A stretch of 64,000 nucleotides of DNA from contig NZ_CP117522.1 in assembly GCF_031679605.1 (NCBI RefSeq), positions 5,766,001 through 5,830,000 of the forward strand, written 5' to 3'. The notes under the pieces are model-generated. The model did not search any database. It worked only from the letters and a program-made list of their open reading frames with translations, and was not told the origin of the DNA. Origin of the DNA: Streptomyces luomodiensis (GTDB lineage Bacteria > Actinomycetota > Actinomycetes > Streptomycetales > Streptomycetaceae). A program made the translations under genes and the position numbers. Below, one piece after another: positions 8,286 to 18,102 of the stretch. Each line of letters opens with the position of its first letter. Within the stretch, counting starts at the first letter, position 1.

Positions 8286-10373
8286 TCAATTCCCCGTGGT
8301 GGAGGAGGTGATGGCGAGGTCACCGGTGCGGGTGAGGTGAGGGCGGACACCGTGGGTGACCGGGAAGAGGTCCGTTTTGTCGCGGTCCACGATGTCGCCG
8401 ACGATACGGCCGATCCGGATCGGGGTGCCGGTCCCGGCGGACTTATGGAGCGTCAGGATCCAGCCCGCGGTGCCCCGATCGTCCGTACGGGCCTCCTGTA
8501 TCCGGTCGTAGGGGATGGTGAAGCGGAACCGGCCGCCGTCCACCGCCGTGACCCCGGTGCGGAACGGGCGGGCCGGGCCCCGGGACGGGGTGGCCACCGC
8601 GATCGGGGCGGCGCCGGGCCCGAAGCGCGCCCCGTGCAGGGTGCCTTCGACGGCGATCCCCTCGGCGTCCGGGCGGATCACCCGGGCCTCGGCGTGGGCC
8701 GGGCGCCGCCAGGCGCGCAGCGCGAGATAGCCGTCGACGGTGGGGTAGGGGATCCACCAGGCGAACGGAGAGCCGGGCAGCGGCTCCAGGCCCAGCAACC
8801 CGCGCCCCTCGGCGAACCGGCAGACGACCCGGCGGCGGGCGCCGTCGGCGGGGCGGACCACATGCAGATCCCAGCGGCCCTCGGCGAGATCGAGCGTCGC
8901 GCGGTCGAGCGTGGCCGTCCAGGGCGCGGCCGGCGCGGGGCCGGCCGGGGGCAGAAGCGGAATCCGGAAGGGGGCCTCGTCGCTCCTGCGGCGGGTGACG
9001 GTCAGCTCCAGCTCCTCGCCGCGCACCTCGGCGGGCTCCAGCAGCACCGACAGATTGCCCTCGGCGGTGACCCGGCAGGACGCCACGGGCCGCAGCGGCT
9101 TGCGGATCAGCTGCTTGACCGCGCTCTTGAGGGTGGCGGACAGCGGCGCCCCGGCCGCCCGGCCCCGGACCGGCGCGACCGTACGGCGCCGGGCGGCCGG
9201 GGCGCCGGTGCCGCGGGCGGTATGGAGTTCCTCGATGAGCCGCTCGTAGGCGGCCGCCACCCGCTCCGGTGCGTACCGACGCGCCGCGACGCGGGCCGCC
9301 GCGCCCATCGACCGGCGCAGCTCGTCGTCCTCGATCAGGGTCAGCAGCCCCTTGGCGATGCCGTCGGCGTCGCCGACCGGCACCAGCAGACCGTCCCGCC
9401 CATCGGTGATGATCTCGCCGGGCCCGTGCGGGCAGTCGGTGGCGACCACGGGCACCCCGCAGTGCATCGCCTCGACGATCGTCATGCCGAAGGACTCCTC
9501 GCGGGAGGTGACGGCGGCGATCGCGCCCTTGGCCCACTCGGTCTCGATGGGGGAGTGGGCGCCCATGAGGGTGATGTGGCCGGCCAGCCCGAGCTCGTCG
9601 ATCTGACGGCGCAGCACCGGGAGTTGCGGGCCGCGGCCGTAGATGCGCAGGTGCCAGTCGGGATGTTTGGCGGCGACCGACGCCCAGGCCGCCACCAGCA
9701 GGTCGTACCGCTTGACGGGGATCAGCCGGCCCGCGGCCACGACCAGTTTGGCGCGGCCGTCGGAGGGCTCGATCCCGGTGGCGGGCACCCCGTTGGGCAG
9801 GGCGGTCAGCCGGGTGGTGACGCCGGGGAGGTGGGCCCGGTGGGTGGCCGCGTCGGCCTCGGAGACGGAGGTGTACGCGTCGAGGTGGGGTATGGCGGCG
9901 TCGCAGGCGGCGCGGATCTCGGCACGGTGGGTTCCGTAGAGCCGGTGCTCCTGGCCGATCCGCAGATAGCGGCCGGTCCGGCCGAGCGCGGCGAGGTAGA
10001 TGACCAGACCGGGGCGGGTGGCGATGACGACATCGGCGTCGGTGCGGCCGAGGTGGTCGGCGACGCGTTCGTCGGTGAGGGCGTTGAAGTTGGTGGTGCC
10101 CCTGGCCTCGGCGGCGGGGATGTGGGCACTGGGCCGCGTCAGCAGCGGATGGCCGAGATCGGCGGACCGGGCGGCGTTCTCGTGGGGGCGCAGGTCGATC
10201 AGGGGCCTGAGCCGCACGGCGGGGTGGAGGGGGAGGTTCGGGGTGTCGATGGTGCGGATCAGGGAGACGATCTCCACGGTGTGGTGCGCGGCGAGCGCCC
10301 CGGCCACATTGAAGGTCGACCGGATGGTGCCGCCGATGCCATAGGCGTTGTGGAGCAGGAAAGAAATCTTCAT
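8286..10373 (-). CDS. GT4-family glycosyltransferase with long C-terminal extension
   Basis: The 695-residue protein has a GT-B fold N-terminal part of about 390 residues. It opens with the nucleotide-fold start MKISFLLHNAYGIGGTIRS, and the donor site contains the GT4 signature EESFGMTIVEAMHCG followed by PVVATDCPHGPGEII. The retaining transfer of a sugar from an activated donor to a glycan or lipid acceptor is inferred; donor and acceptor are unknown. Residues 395-695 form a separate, mostly beta-rich region without a motif I know. ATG 10373 begins exactly at the Rossmann-type N-terminus; the open frame upstream looks non-coding. It stands alone, with no polysaccharide cluster around it. Confidence 0.85.
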   Translation of the reverse strand: MKISFLLHNAYGIGGTIRSTFNVAGALAAHHTVEIVSLIRTIDTPNLPLHPAVRLRPLIDLRPHENAARSADLGHPLLTRPSAHIPAAEARGTTNFNALTDERVADHLGRTDADVVIATRPGLVIYLAALGRTGRYLRIGQEHRLYGTHRAEIRAACDAAIPHLDAYTSVSEADAATHRAHLPGVTTRLTALPNGVPATGIEPSDGRAKLVVAAGRLIPVKRYDLLVAAWASVAAKHPDWHLRIYGRGPQLPVLRRQIDELGLAGHITLMGAHSPIETEWAKGAIAAVTSREESFGMTIVEAMHCGVPVVATDCPHGPGEIITDGRDGLLVPVGDADGIAKGLLTLIEDDELRRSMGAAARVAARRYAPERVAAAYERLIEELHTARGTGAPAARRRTVAPVRGRAAGAPLSATLKSAVKQLIRKPLRPVASCRVTAEGNLSVLLEPAEVRGEELELTVTRRRSDEAPFRIPLLPPAGPAPAAPWTATLDRATLDLAEGRWDLHVVRPADGARRRVVCRFAEGRGLLGLEPLPGSPFAWWIPYPTVDGYLALRAWRRPAHAEARVIRPDAEGIAVEGTLHGARFGPGAAPIAVATPSRGPARPFRTGVTAVDGGRFRFTIPYDRIQEARTDDRGTAGWILTLHKSAGTGTPIRIGRIVGDIVDRDKTDLFPVTHGVRPHLTRTGDLAITSSTTGN

Positions 10374-10870
10374 GGTGATGTACGCGCGGCGAGCCTGAGC
10401 TGCCGCGGCGTGCCCTCCCCTCCTGGGCCGCGCTGGGTTCTGGTTCCGGACCGGGCCGCAATGGGGCGGTGGTGAGCCGATTGGTGCCGCCGCTGCGGAG
10501 CCAGTAAGGACCGACTCGGTCGGTAAGACAGGCGGGAGCCGAGAAGGTTGCGTATGCGTGTGGTGATATGGGATCCACCACATTGGTGAAGGGGAGTACA
10601 ACCCTCGCGGTGTTCCGGGAGTCTGCGGGGTGTCCGGGCGGTGGCCGTACGGTGACCGTGCGGTGTCCGTGCGGGTCCGAAATCGACGGGCGACGCCGAG
10701 CGGACGACGAAGGGACCCGGGGCCGTCATCACGTACGCGGCGGTGCGGACGGGGCCGCACCTGACGGTGTCCTTCGGGGCGAACCTCTCCGGTCCCTCGA
10801 AGTCCGAGGTCCCGGAGCAACTGGTGAACGGGCAGGCGGCGAAGGCGGCGCAGGCCGCCGCACCGGCCTC
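10374..10870. other. Intergenic region, no gene recognised
   Basis: About 500 bases between two minus-strand genes. All frames are open because of GC bias, but none shows a start with ribosome binding site or recognisable protein. It should carry the promoter of the glycosyltransferase gene and the 3' untranslated region of the next gene. Short GTGCGGTGTCCGTGCGG-like repeats occur near 10650. I see no RNA gene. Confidence 0.5.
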
Positions 10871-11746
10871 TCAGTCGGTGGCGGCCGCCTCCGCCGACGC
10901 CTGGGCGCTACCGCGGGCCAGGATGCGGCGGAAGGTGTAGTCGGCCACGTCGCGGCCGGCCTGGAGGGTCGCGGCGTCCGACTCCGTGACCGCCTTCCCC
11001 GACGTATAGCCGGAGATCGTGAAGTAGGCGTACCGCCCGATCGCGTTCGCCGAGCTCTGGCAGGCGGTGCGGCGGCAGAAGACCGGCACGCCCCCGCCGG
11101 AGAGCGAGGCGATGTTGGGCTTGTACTGGTCCTTGGCCTTCTCGGCCGCCGCCTTGCCGTCGAAGACGGCGACGCCGACCGTCACCGCGACGCCGTCCCG
11201 CGAGAAGGTGGCCCGCAGCAGCTTGCGGCAGCCGTTGTTCACCAGGACCGTGCCGAGCCCTCCCTGGGCGGCGGTGGCGCAGCTGGTCGTGGAGGCGGTG
11301 GACGCCTTCGCGTACGAGCGGTCGTCCTTCATGGCGCTCTTGTCCGGGAAGAGGGTGGCCGGGCTCAGCGGCGCCTTGTCCCGCTCGGCGCTGGAGATGA
11401 TGTCCAGCGGCTTCGGCGGCGCGGGCGGGGCCACATCGGAGAAGGTGGGCTCGGGCGCGGCCGACTCGCTGGGGAGCTCCTGGGGGGTGGGCAGCCCGTC
11501 GGCCGAGTCGCCGCCGTTCTTGCCCTTGTGGCCGCTGCTGACCACGGCGATGGCGACGATCGCGGCGACCGCGGCGGTCGCCAGCGCCCCGCCGCCGATG
11601 AAGAGCAGCTTGCGGCGGCGGTCGCGGGCGGCGGACTGGTCGGCGAGCGCCGCCCAGTCCGGGGTCGACTGCTGAGGCGGCTGAGATCCTTCGGGCCCGT
11701 AAGGCCCCCCTTGCGGCCCGTAAGGCCCCCCTTGCCCAAAGCTCAT
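10871..11746 (-). CDS. Membrane-anchored extracytoplasmic protein of unknown function
   Basis: A 291-residue protein. Residues 1-25 are Gly/Pro/Gln-rich with two GGPYGP repeats. A single transmembrane segment follows at about 47-70 (LLFIGGGALATAAVAAIVAI), then a Pro/Ser-rich linker and a C-terminal domain of about 190 residues outside the membrane. The domain has several cysteines (TSCATAAQGG, NGCRKLL, VFCRRTACQSS) that may form disulphides. Starts at 11755 and 11746 are both possible; neither has a good ribosome binding site, which suggests leaderless translation. No enzyme motif is visible. Confidence 0.7.
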   Translation of the reverse strand: MSFGQGGPYGPQGGPYGPEGSQPPQQSTPDWAALADQSAARDRRRKLLFIGGGALATAAVAAIVAIAVVSSGHKGKNGGDSADGLPTPQELPSESAAPEPTFSDVAPPAPPKPLDIISSAERDKAPLSPATLFPDKSAMKDDRSYAKASTASTTSCATAAQGGLGTVLVNNGCRKLLRATFSRDGVAVTVGVAVFDGKAAAEKAKDQYKPNIASLSGGGVPVFCRRTACQSSANAIGRYAYFTISGYTSGKAVTESDAATLQAGRDVADYTFRRILARGSAQASAEAAATD

Positions 11747-11932
11747 GGCGCGCATCTTAGACCGGCCGGATGACCGGGGGGACCCGCCGTGCGGGCACGC
11801 CACGCGGCACGCCCCGCCCGGTACGCCGTCCCGCCCCGCGCGGAGGGGCGGGCGCGTCTCGTGGCCTCCTGTGCGGTGGGGCGGGCGCGTCCCCTGGTCT
11901 CCCGTCGGGTGTGTGGTGGGGCGGGGGGCGTT

Positions 11933-11962
11933 TTGACCCATGGCGGGGCGGGCCGGTATTCT
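11933..11962 (+). promoter_or_regulatory. rplM-rpsI promoter, HrdB type
   Basis: TTGACC at 11933-11938 and TATTCT at 11957-11962 are separated by 18 nt, close to the principal-sigma consensus. It is the only good match in the 415-nt gap upstream of rplM and implies a leader of roughly 205 nt. Confidence 0.7.
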
Positions 11963-11969
11963 GCCAGTT

Positions 11970-12174
11970 CGTTATGCGTATTGGCTTGCTCGTTCTCACG
12001 TGAGAGGCCGTTACGCCGGTTCACCGGGCCGATGACCAGCGGCAGGCACTCGGATGCGTCACCGATGTGCGGCCAGGGCTGTCGTGATCGTCCGGGTGGC
12101 CTTGTCCGGACCCGTCCCTCCGGTCCTCGCGGATCCGGGGAGACCCACTCACTGAAGAAGCGAAGGCTACGACC
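11970..12174 (+). other. Long rplM mRNA leader
   Basis: This is the region between the predicted transcription start and the L13 GTG. It contains several GC-rich imperfect hairpins. It is longer than the ribosome needs, and L13/S9 operons are autoregulated in some bacteria, so a regulatory leader is possible. I cannot fold it reliably by eye and I see no known riboswitch core. Confidence 0.35.
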
Positions 12175-12618
12175 GTGCGTACGTACAGCCCCAAGCCCGG
12201 CGACGTTCAGCGTCAGTGGCACGTCATCGACGCCACCGACGTGGTTCTGGGCCGTCTGGCCTCCCAGGCCGCCACCCTTCTGCGGGGCAAGCACAAGCCG
12301 GTGTACGCACCGCATGTCGACGCTGGTGACTTCGTCATCATCATCAACGCCGACAAGGTGCACCTCTCCGGCAACAAGCGGACCCAGAAGATGGCGTACC
12401 GCCACTCCGGCTACCCGGGTGGTCTGCGCTCCATCCGCTACGACGAGCTGCTGGAGAAGAGCCCGGAGAAGGCCGTCGAGAAGGCCATCAAGGGCATGCT
12501 CCCCAAGAACACCCTGGGCCGTCAGATGCTCTCGAAGCTGAAGGTGTACTCGGGCGACCAGCACCCGCACGCCGCTCAGCAGCCGGTCCCGTTCGAGATC
12601 ACCCAGGTCGCGCAGTAG
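12175..12618 (+). CDS. rplM: 50S ribosomal protein L13
   Basis: An early-assembly 23S rRNA binder, 147 residues, the usual length. Family motifs: [17 protein letters not shown] at the N-terminus, [20 protein letters not shown], and [12 protein letters not shown] near the C-terminus. The GTG at 12175 follows a GAAG-rich binding site. It forms a two-gene operon with rpsI 40 nt downstream. Confidence 0.98.
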   Translation: MRTYSPKPGDVQRQWHVIDATDVVLGRLASQAATLLRGKHKPVYAPHVDAGDFVIIINADKVHLSGNKRTQKMAYRHSGYPGGLRSIRYDELLEKSPEKAVEKAIKGMLPKNTLGRQMLSKLKVYSGDQHPHAAQQPVPFEITQVAQ

Positions 12619-12658
12619 TCCGGCCACCCCTTACGACGAAGAGAATCTGAGGAGCATC

Positions 12659-13162
12659 GTGGCCGAGACCACCGCCGAGACCCCCCTCGATGTCGAGGAG
12701 TACACCACCGAGAGCGTCGAGACGATCGAGTCGGAGTACACCTCCGAGTCGCTCGCTTCCCGCTTCGGTGACCCGCAGCCGGCCGCCGGCACCGGGCGCC
12801 GCAAGAACGCCGTGGCGCGTGTTCGCATTGTGCCGGGCAGCGGGCAGTGGAAGATCAACGGACGTACCCTTGAGGAGTACTTCCCCAACAAGGTTCACCA
12901 GCAGGAAGTCAACGAGCCCTTCAAGGTGCTCGAGCTGGACGACCGCTACGACGTCATCGCCCGCATCGCGGGTGGCGGCGTCTCCGGCCAGGCCGGAGCG
13001 CTGCGTCTGGGCATCGCCCGCGCGCTGAACGAGGCGGACGTGGACAACAACCGCGGCCCGCTCAAGAAGGCCGGCTTCCTGACCCGTGACGACCGCGCCA
13101 CCGAGCGTAAGAAGTCCGGTCTGAAGAAGGCCCGCAAGGCGCCGCAGTACAGCAAGCGCTGA
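12659..13162 (+). CDS. rpsI: 30S ribosomal protein S9
   Basis: S9 contacts the P-site tRNA through its basic C-terminal tail, here ending [14 protein letters not shown]. The 167-residue form carries an acidic, Thr/Glu-rich N-terminal extension of about 40 residues ([20 protein letters not shown]) before the conserved core starting [17 protein letters not shown], as in other actinobacteria. GTG 12659 is preceded by TGAGGAG. Confidence 0.97.
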   Translation: MAETTAETPLDVEEYTTESVETIESEYTSESLASRFGDPQPAAGTGRRKNAVARVRIVPGSGQWKINGRTLEEYFPNKVHQQEVNEPFKVLELDDRYDVIARIAGGGVSGQAGALRLGIARALNEADVDNNRGPLKKAGFLTRDDRATERKKSGLKKARKAPQYSKR

Positions 13163-13189
13163 CGCCCATCGCGGCACCGCAGCTTCACC

Positions 13190-13230
13190 CGAACGCCCCG
13201 GCGGCACCACCTGTGCCTCCGGGGCGTTCG
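13190..13230 (+). terminator. rpsI terminator
   Basis: A 12-bp outer stem (CGAACGCCCCGG at 13190-13201 with its complement at 13219-13230) contains a second 5-bp stem (GGCAC/GTGCC) in its loop. It lies 27 nt after the S9 stop and about 70 nt before glmM. Confidence 0.8.
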
Positions 13231-13302
13231 GCTATCGCCACCTGGGGGCGTATACCTACAAGCAAGGTCCAGCCCCCCAGCTCGTAACTTCGGAGGACAC
13301 CA

Positions 13303-14661
13303 GTGGGACGACTCTTCGGTACGGATGGTGTGCGCGGCGTCGCCAACGCCGATCTGACGGCTGAGATGGCGCTCGGCCTGTCGGTGGCCGCGGCGCATGT
13401 GCTCGCCGAAGCGGGAACCTTCGAGGGCCATCGACCGGTGGCGGTGGTCGGACGGGACCCGCGGGCGTCCGGGGAGTTCCTGGAGGCGGCCGTGGTGGCC
13501 GGACTGGCCAGTGCCGGGGTGGACGTGCTGCGGGTCGGCGTGCTGCCCACCCCGGCCGTCGCGCATCTGACCGCGGCGCTCGACGCGGACCTCGGGGTGA
13601 TGCTCTCCGCGAGCCACAACCCGATGCCCGACAACGGGATCAAGTTCTTCGCCCGCGGCGGCCACAAGCTCGCCGATGAGCTGGAGGACCGCATCGAGAC
13701 CACCTACCGCGCCCACGCCTCCGGTGAGCCGTGGGACCGGCCGACCGGCGCCGGGGTGGGCCGGGTCCGGACCTACGACGAGGGCTTCGACGCCTATGTG
13801 GCCCATCTGGTCGGCGTCCTCCCCAACCGGCTTGACGGCCTCAAGGTCGTCATCGACGGAGCGCACGGCGCCGCCGCCCGGGTCTCCCCGGAGGCGTTCG
13901 CGCGGGCCGGGGCCGAGGTCGTGACGATCGGCACCGACCCGGACGGCCTCAACATCAACGACGGCTACGGCTCCACCCACCTCGCCCGGCTCCAGGCCGC
14001 CGTCGTGGAGCACCGGGCGGACCTCGGCGTCGCCCACGACGGGGACGCCGACCGCTGTCTCGCGGTGGACGCGACGGGCCGGGAGGTCGACGGCGACCAG
14101 ATCCTCGCCGTCCTGGCGCTGGCCATGCGCGAGGCGGGCGAACTGCGCAAGGACACGGTGGTCGGCACCGTGATGTCCAACCTCGGCTTCAAGCTCGCCA
14201 TGCAGCGGGAGGGCGTCGAGCTGGTCCAGACGGCGGTCGGGGACCGCTATGTGCTGGAGGAGATGAAGACCCAAGGCTACGCGCTGGGCGGTGAGCAGTC
14301 CGGACACGTGATCGTCCTCGACCACGCCACCACCGGGGACGGCACGCTCACCGGTCTGCTGCTGGCGGCCCGCGTCGCCGCCACCGGCCGCACCCTGGCC
14401 GACCTCGCGGGCGTCATGGAGCGCCTGCCGCAGGTGCTGGTCAACGTCCCCGACGTGGACAAGTCCCGCGTCTCCTCCAGCGCCGACCTGGCCGCGGCCG
14501 TCGCCGAGGCGGAGCGCGAGCTGGGCGAGACCGGCCGGGTGCTGCTGCGCCCCTCGGGCACCGAGCCGCTGGTGCGGGTCATGGTCGAGGCGGCCGACAT
14601 CGACCAGGCCCGCTCGGTCGCCGGGCGGCTGGCGGACGCGGTGAAGTCGGCCCTGGGCTAG
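13303..14661 (+). CDS. glmM: Phosphoglucosamine mutase
   Basis: GlmM interconverts glucosamine-6-phosphate and glucosamine-1-phosphate on the route to UDP-GlcNAc for peptidoglycan. The 452-residue protein has the alpha-D-phosphohexomutase layout. The phosphoserine loop is [13 protein letters not shown] (S104), the metal loop is [12 protein letters not shown], the sugar loop is GGEQSGHVI, and the phosphate-binding loop near the C-terminus is [17 protein letters not shown] 13303 has CGGAGGAC upstream. With glmS in the same window this covers two of the steps from fructose-6-phosphate to UDP-GlcNAc. Confidence 0.97.
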   Translation: MGRLFGTDGVRGVANADLTAEMALGLSVAAAHVLAEAGTFEGHRPVAVVGRDPRASGEFLEAAVVAGLASAGVDVLRVGVLPTPAVAHLTAALDADLGVMLSASHNPMPDNGIKFFARGGHKLADELEDRIETTYRAHASGEPWDRPTGAGVGRVRTYDEGFDAYVAHLVGVLPNRLDGLKVVIDGAHGAAARVSPEAFARAGAEVVTIGTDPDGLNINDGYGSTHLARLQAAVVEHRADLGVAHDGDADRCLAVDATGREVDGDQILAVLALAMREAGELRKDTVVGTVMSNLGFKLAMQREGVELVQTAVGDRYVLEEMKTQGYALGGEQSGHVIVLDHATTGDGTLTGLLLAARVAATGRTLADLAGVMERLPQVLVNVPDVDKSRVSSSADLAAAVAEAERELGETGRVLLRPSGTEPLVRVMVEAADIDQARSVAGRLADAVKSALG

Positions 14662-14710
14662 GTCCCGGGCGGTGGTCCAGGGGGCAGCGGGCTCGGTAGG
14701 GGCCAGGGGT

Positions 14711-14730
14711 CCAGGGGCCCGGCCCCCTGG
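14711..14730 (+). terminator. Possible glmM terminator
   Basis: An imperfect hairpin (CCAGGGGCC paired with GGCCCCCTGG, one bulged C) lies 50 nt after the GlmM stop, at the edge of a repeat-rich intergenic stretch. Confidence 0.4.
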
Positions 14731-14821
14731 TCCGCTGGTCTTCCGGGTGTTCCGGGCCCTGGTTTTCCGGATTCCGGTCTTACGGGCCCCGGTCTTCCGG
14801 GGCCCGGTCGGTCTCCCGGGG

Positions 14822-14889
14822 CCCGGCTGTCCGGGACCCGGCCGGTCTTCCGGGGCCCGGCTGTCCGGGACCCGGCCGGTCTTCCGGGC
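14822..14889. repeat. Tandem 34-bp repeat downstream of glmM
   Basis: Two near-identical 34-bp copies (each starting CCCGGCTGTCCGGGACCCGG) lie head to tail at 14822-14855 and 14856-14889. Degenerate related units (TCTTCCGGGGCCCGG and variants) extend back to about 14740. The 430-nt gap 14662-15091 between the convergent glmM and DUF389 genes holds only this repeat, the possible terminator and GC-rich sequence without a gene. Confidence 0.8.
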
Positions 14890-15091
14890 TGCCGCTCGCC
14901 CCTCCGGACCCGTTCCGCCCGGCTGCTGGACCCCGACCCTGTGGACCTCGCCCCGTGCCCTGTGGACCTCCACCCGGCCCCGCGGCCACGGCCGTCCGGG
15001 TCACGCGTCCGGGCCGTGCGTCCGGCCATCCGCCCGGTCTCCGGCCCTCGGGCCCGGACCGTGCGCCCGGCCCGTCGGGCCGGTTCGCGGG

Positions 15092-16033
15092 TCAGCCCCG
15101 CGGCAGCGTCCGTCGCCGCTGCCGTTTCCACAGCACCTTCTGGAGCACCAGCGTCAGCGTCCCGGCCAGCACGATCCCCACCAGGTTCAGCAGCAGCTGC
15201 TCGGTCGAGCCCCACATCTGGTGGATCTCGCCGTAGCCGAGCGCCACCGCCGCGTTGGCCGCCGCCGGGACCGTGGTCACCGAGATGGCCACGCCCACCA
15301 GCGCACCGGACTTCGCCGAGGTCAGCGAGAGCGTTCCGGCGATCCCCGCGAGCACGGCCACCACGAACGAGAACATGTCCGGCTTCCAGATGAAGTCCGT
15401 GTTCGGCCGGGCGCCCTCCAGCATGTCCGCGCTGAACAGCCCCACGGCGTCCATCAGCATGCCGAAACCGGTCGTCAGCGCCATCGCCGCGGCGAATCCC
15501 ACCAGCAGCGCGATCGCCGAGCGGGCGGCCAGCCGCGGTGCGCGCCGCACCAGCGCGGTGCACAGCCCCGCCAGCGGTCCGAACTCCGGGCCGACGGCCA
15601 TCGCGCCGACGATCAGGATCGCGTTGTCCAGCACCACACCGCATGCCGCGATCATCGTCGCGAGGGTGAGGAAGGCGAGATAGGTGACCGAGAGCGTGGA
15701 CTCCTCGTGGGTGGCGTCCGTCAGCTGCTCCCACAGGACGGCGTCCGCTCCCTCACCGGGCGCGTCCTCCTCCGCCTCGTCGGCACGCCGGGACAGCGAC
15801 AGGTCGATGTTCTCCACGGCGATCGAGCCGGTCTCGTCCAGCCCCAGCTCACGCAGCTCGCCCAGCAGGGAGTCGCCCGCCTCGCGTGCCACGTCGCACA
15901 TCACGACGTCCCCCATGGGGTTGCGCGCGGCGCCCGGCAGCACCACCAGATGGGTGGTGCCGACCGTCTTCTCGACGGTGCGCACCACCTCCTCGGTGCG
16001 GTCGGCGGGGACGATCAACCGCAGATGCAGCAC
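15092..16033 (-). CDS. DUF389 integral membrane protein
   Basis: The 313-residue protein has an N-terminal cytosolic domain of about 120 residues with ACT-like alternation (LHLRLIVPADRTEEVVRTVE). A DUF389 membrane domain with six or so hydrophobic segments follows (LAFLTLATMIAACGVVLDNA, ILIVGAMAVGPEFGPL, then SFVVAVLAGIAGTLSL). The family occurs across bacteria and archaea and its transport or signalling role is not established. GTG 16033 follows GAGGAGA. It lies 12 nt downstream of coaA on the same strand, so the two are probably one transcript. Confidence 0.87.
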   Translation of the reverse strand: MLHLRLIVPADRTEEVVRTVEKTVGTTHLVVLPGAARNPMGDVVMCDVAREAGDSLLGELRELGLDETGSIAVENIDLSLSRRADEAEEDAPGEGADAVLWEQLTDATHEESTLSVTYLAFLTLATMIAACGVVLDNAILIVGAMAVGPEFGPLAGLCTALVRRAPRLAARSAIALLVGFAAAMALTTGFGMLMDAVGLFSADMLEGARPNTDFIWKPDMFSFVVAVLAGIAGTLSLTSAKSGALVGVAISVTTVPAAANAAVALGYGEIHQMWGSTEQLLLNLVGIVLAGTLTLVLQKVLWKRQRRRTLPRG

Positions 16034-16045
16034 GGCACGCTCTCC

Positions 16046-17056
16046 TCAGAGTTTGCGCAGGGACAGCCGCTGGACCTTGTGGTCCGGTCCCTTGCGCAGC
16101 ACCAGCGTCGCCCGGCCCCGGGTGGGCTGGACGTTCTGCTGGAGGTTGGGCATGTTGATGGTCCGCCAGATCATCCGGCCGTAGTCCAGTGCCTCCTCCT
16201 CGGAGACCTGGGTGTACTTGCGGAAGTACGAGGACGGGTCCTGGAAGGCCGTCTGCCGCAGCTTCCGGAAGCGGCCCAGGTACCAGCTCTCGATGTCCTC
16301 GGTCCGGGCGTCCACGTACACGCTGAAGTCGAAGAAGTCCGCCAGACCCACCCGGGTCAGCCCGTCCTTCCCCGGCAGCGCGGGCTGGAGCACGTTGAGC
16401 CCCTCGACGATCAGGATGTCGGGGCGGTGCACGGTGAGCCGCTCACCGGGCACGATGTCGTAGATCAGATGCGAGTAGACGGGCGCCGACACCTCCGCCC
16501 GGCCCGCCTTCACATCCGCGACGAAGCGGGTCAGCGCCCTGCGGTCGTAACTCTCCGGGAACCCCTTGCGGGCCATCAGCCCGCGCCGCTGGAGCTCGGC
16601 GTTGGGGTACAGGAAGCCGTCGGTGGTGACCAGCTCCACCCGGGGGTGCTCCGGCCAGCGGGCCAGCAGCGCCTGGAGCAGCCGGGCGGTGGTCGACTTG
16701 CCCACCGCGACGCTGCCCGCCACGCCGATGACGAACGGGGTACCGGGCTGGGCGCCGTTGCCCCGCTTGGTGTCGCCGAGGAAGGTGTTGAGCGCGCCAC
16801 GCAGATTGCCGGTGGCGGCCACGTAGAGGTTGAGCAGCCGGGACAGCGGCAGATAGACGTCGCGCACCTCCTCGAGGTCGATGACGTCGCCGAGCCCGCG
16901 CAGCCGCTCGACCTCCTCGGCGGTCAGCGGCAGCGGGGTCTTGTCCCGCAGCGCGCTCCACTCGGCGCGGGACAGGTCCACATACGGGGTCGCCTCGCCG
17001 CCCCGCCGCTGCGCCTCGCGCACGGTGCGCGCCTCGCGCGCGGTTGACGTGATCAC
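16046..17056 (-). CDS. coaA: Type I pantothenate kinase
   Basis: CoaA phosphorylates pantothenate with ATP, the first and regulated step of coenzyme A synthesis. The protein is 336 residues, slightly longer than E. coli CoaA because of its N-terminus. The P-loop is [12 protein letters not shown]. Other family segments are [24 protein letters not shown] and [13 protein letters not shown]. The GTG start at 17056 gives the conventional N-terminus. Together with acpS 3 kb away it supplies activated carrier proteins. Confidence 0.96.
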   Translation of the reverse strand: MITSTAREARTVREAQRRGGEATPYVDLSRAEWSALRDKTPLPLTAEEVERLRGLGDVIDLEEVRDVYLPLSRLLNLYVAATGNLRGALNTFLGDTKRGNGAQPGTPFVIGVAGSVAVGKSTTARLLQALLARWPEHPRVELVTTDGFLYPNAELQRRGLMARKGFPESYDRRALTRFVADVKAGRAEVSAPVYSHLIYDIVPGERLTVHRPDILIVEGLNVLQPALPGKDGLTRVGLADFFDFSVYVDARTEDIESWYLGRFRKLRQTAFQDPSSYFRKYTQVSEEEALDYGRMIWRTINMPNLQQNVQPTRGRATLVLRKGPDHKVQRLSLRKL

Positions 17057-17140
17057 CCAGTCATTGTCATGGCTGGGACCGGCCGGGGGACGGGCTCCGG
17101 GACGTGGGGTCGGTCACCCCGGGCCGGGGGCGGGGGAGTC

Positions 17141-17977
17141 TCAGCCGGGGAGCACGCCGGAGACCGAGCCGGTCGGGGTGGTCCTGGACGCGTCGGGGAC
17201 CGTCACCTTCACGGGCTTGCCGAAGTCGGTCAGGTTCATGGTGACCATGACGCTCCCCGTGGTCAGCGTGGCGGACAGCTCCAGCCGGGCCGGCCGCCCG
17301 CCCTCGTCCACCCAGACCAGCGCCAGGTTGGGCAGCCCGCCGCCCATCGCCTTCCGGGCCGTCTCGAGTTGCTTCCGCCGCTCGTCCGCCAGGCCGAGGG
17401 TGAGCGTCCGGTAGTCGAGCGTGCCGCCGTAGAGGTGCACCGGGCGGCCGTCGATCGTGGTCGTGCCCCGGTCCGACACGTCGCGGATGGCCGACACCTG
17501 CCGCAGGACGTGCTCGGGGTCGTTGAGCGGGGCGCGCAGCAGGGAGTGGGCCCTGGCCTTGTCCCGGTCGATGACCGCCCAGCGGCCCTTGGGAACGGTC
17601 CGGCTGCAATAGACCTCACCCCCGCTGAAGACCTCGTCCATGTGGTCGACCGCGCCGTCCGGTAAGTCGACCGACAGCCTGCCCTTGTCGGCGGCCAGGT
17701 CGAACGGGCCCGCTATGGAGACGGTGGATTCCTCGTCCCCGCCGCGGATCACGACGGTCTCGTCGATCCGGGCGCTGGTGGCGCGGGCCTTCGCCACGGC
17801 GGCGCGGACGATGTCGACGGGTCTGCCGCCCGTGCTCTTCGCGGCGGATGGTTGCGCTCCGGTCTTCCCGCCCGGCGTCTCGGTGACGCGGACCTTCTCG
17901 TCCGAACCCGATGAACAGCCGGTGCCGAGCGCGAGCAGTAACACGGCGACGGACGACGACATGGTGATACGGCGCAC
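17141..17977 (-). CDS. Probable lipoprotein of unknown function
   Basis: The 278-residue protein starts with GTG 17977 behind a strong AGGGGGGA site. Its signal sequence is SSSVAVLLLALGTGC, with the acylated cysteine expected at about C21; the lipobox GTGC is weaker than consensus because Leu is at -4 rather than -3. The mature part begins with a Ser/Gly/Lys-rich spacer and continues as a beta-rich domain reminiscent of LppX/LprG-type carriers (VDHMDEVFSGGEVYCSRTV, then TMNLTDFGKPVKVTVPDA). That fold is my inference; no ligand residues can be assigned. It is transcribed on its own, divergent from glmS. Confidence 0.72.
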   Translation of the reverse strand: MRRITMSSSVAVLLLALGTGCSSGSDEKVRVTETPGGKTGAQPSAAKSTGGRPVDIVRAAVAKARATSARIDETVVIRGGDEESTVSIAGPFDLAADKGRLSVDLPDGAVDHMDEVFSGGEVYCSRTVPKGRWAVIDRDKARAHSLLRAPLNDPEHVLRQVSAIRDVSDRGTTTIDGRPVHLYGGTLDYRTLTLGLADERRKQLETARKAMGGGLPNLALVWVDEGGRPARLELSATLTTGSVMVTMNLTDFGKPVKVTVPDASRTTPTGSVSGVLPG

Positions 17978-18102
17978 GATCCCCCCTGGGAAAGTGAAAG
18001 GGCGGCCCCCCCCGGCCGCTCGTGCGCATTATCCACGGCAGCAGAGGGGCCTGGGCGTGGCCGGTGGTCGGCCTGCCGACCCCGGGGCCGTACGCTGCGT
18101 CC

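Noticed and set aside
8181..10475. 764-codon plus-strand frame opposite the glycosyltransferase gene
   Set aside because: Low-complexity Gly/Arg/Asp-rich product with no domain, mirrored by a clear GT4 enzyme on the minus strand.
18022..18102. Upstream start for glmS
   Set aside because: The catalytic cysteine must be residue 2 after Met removal, which fixes the start at 18103.
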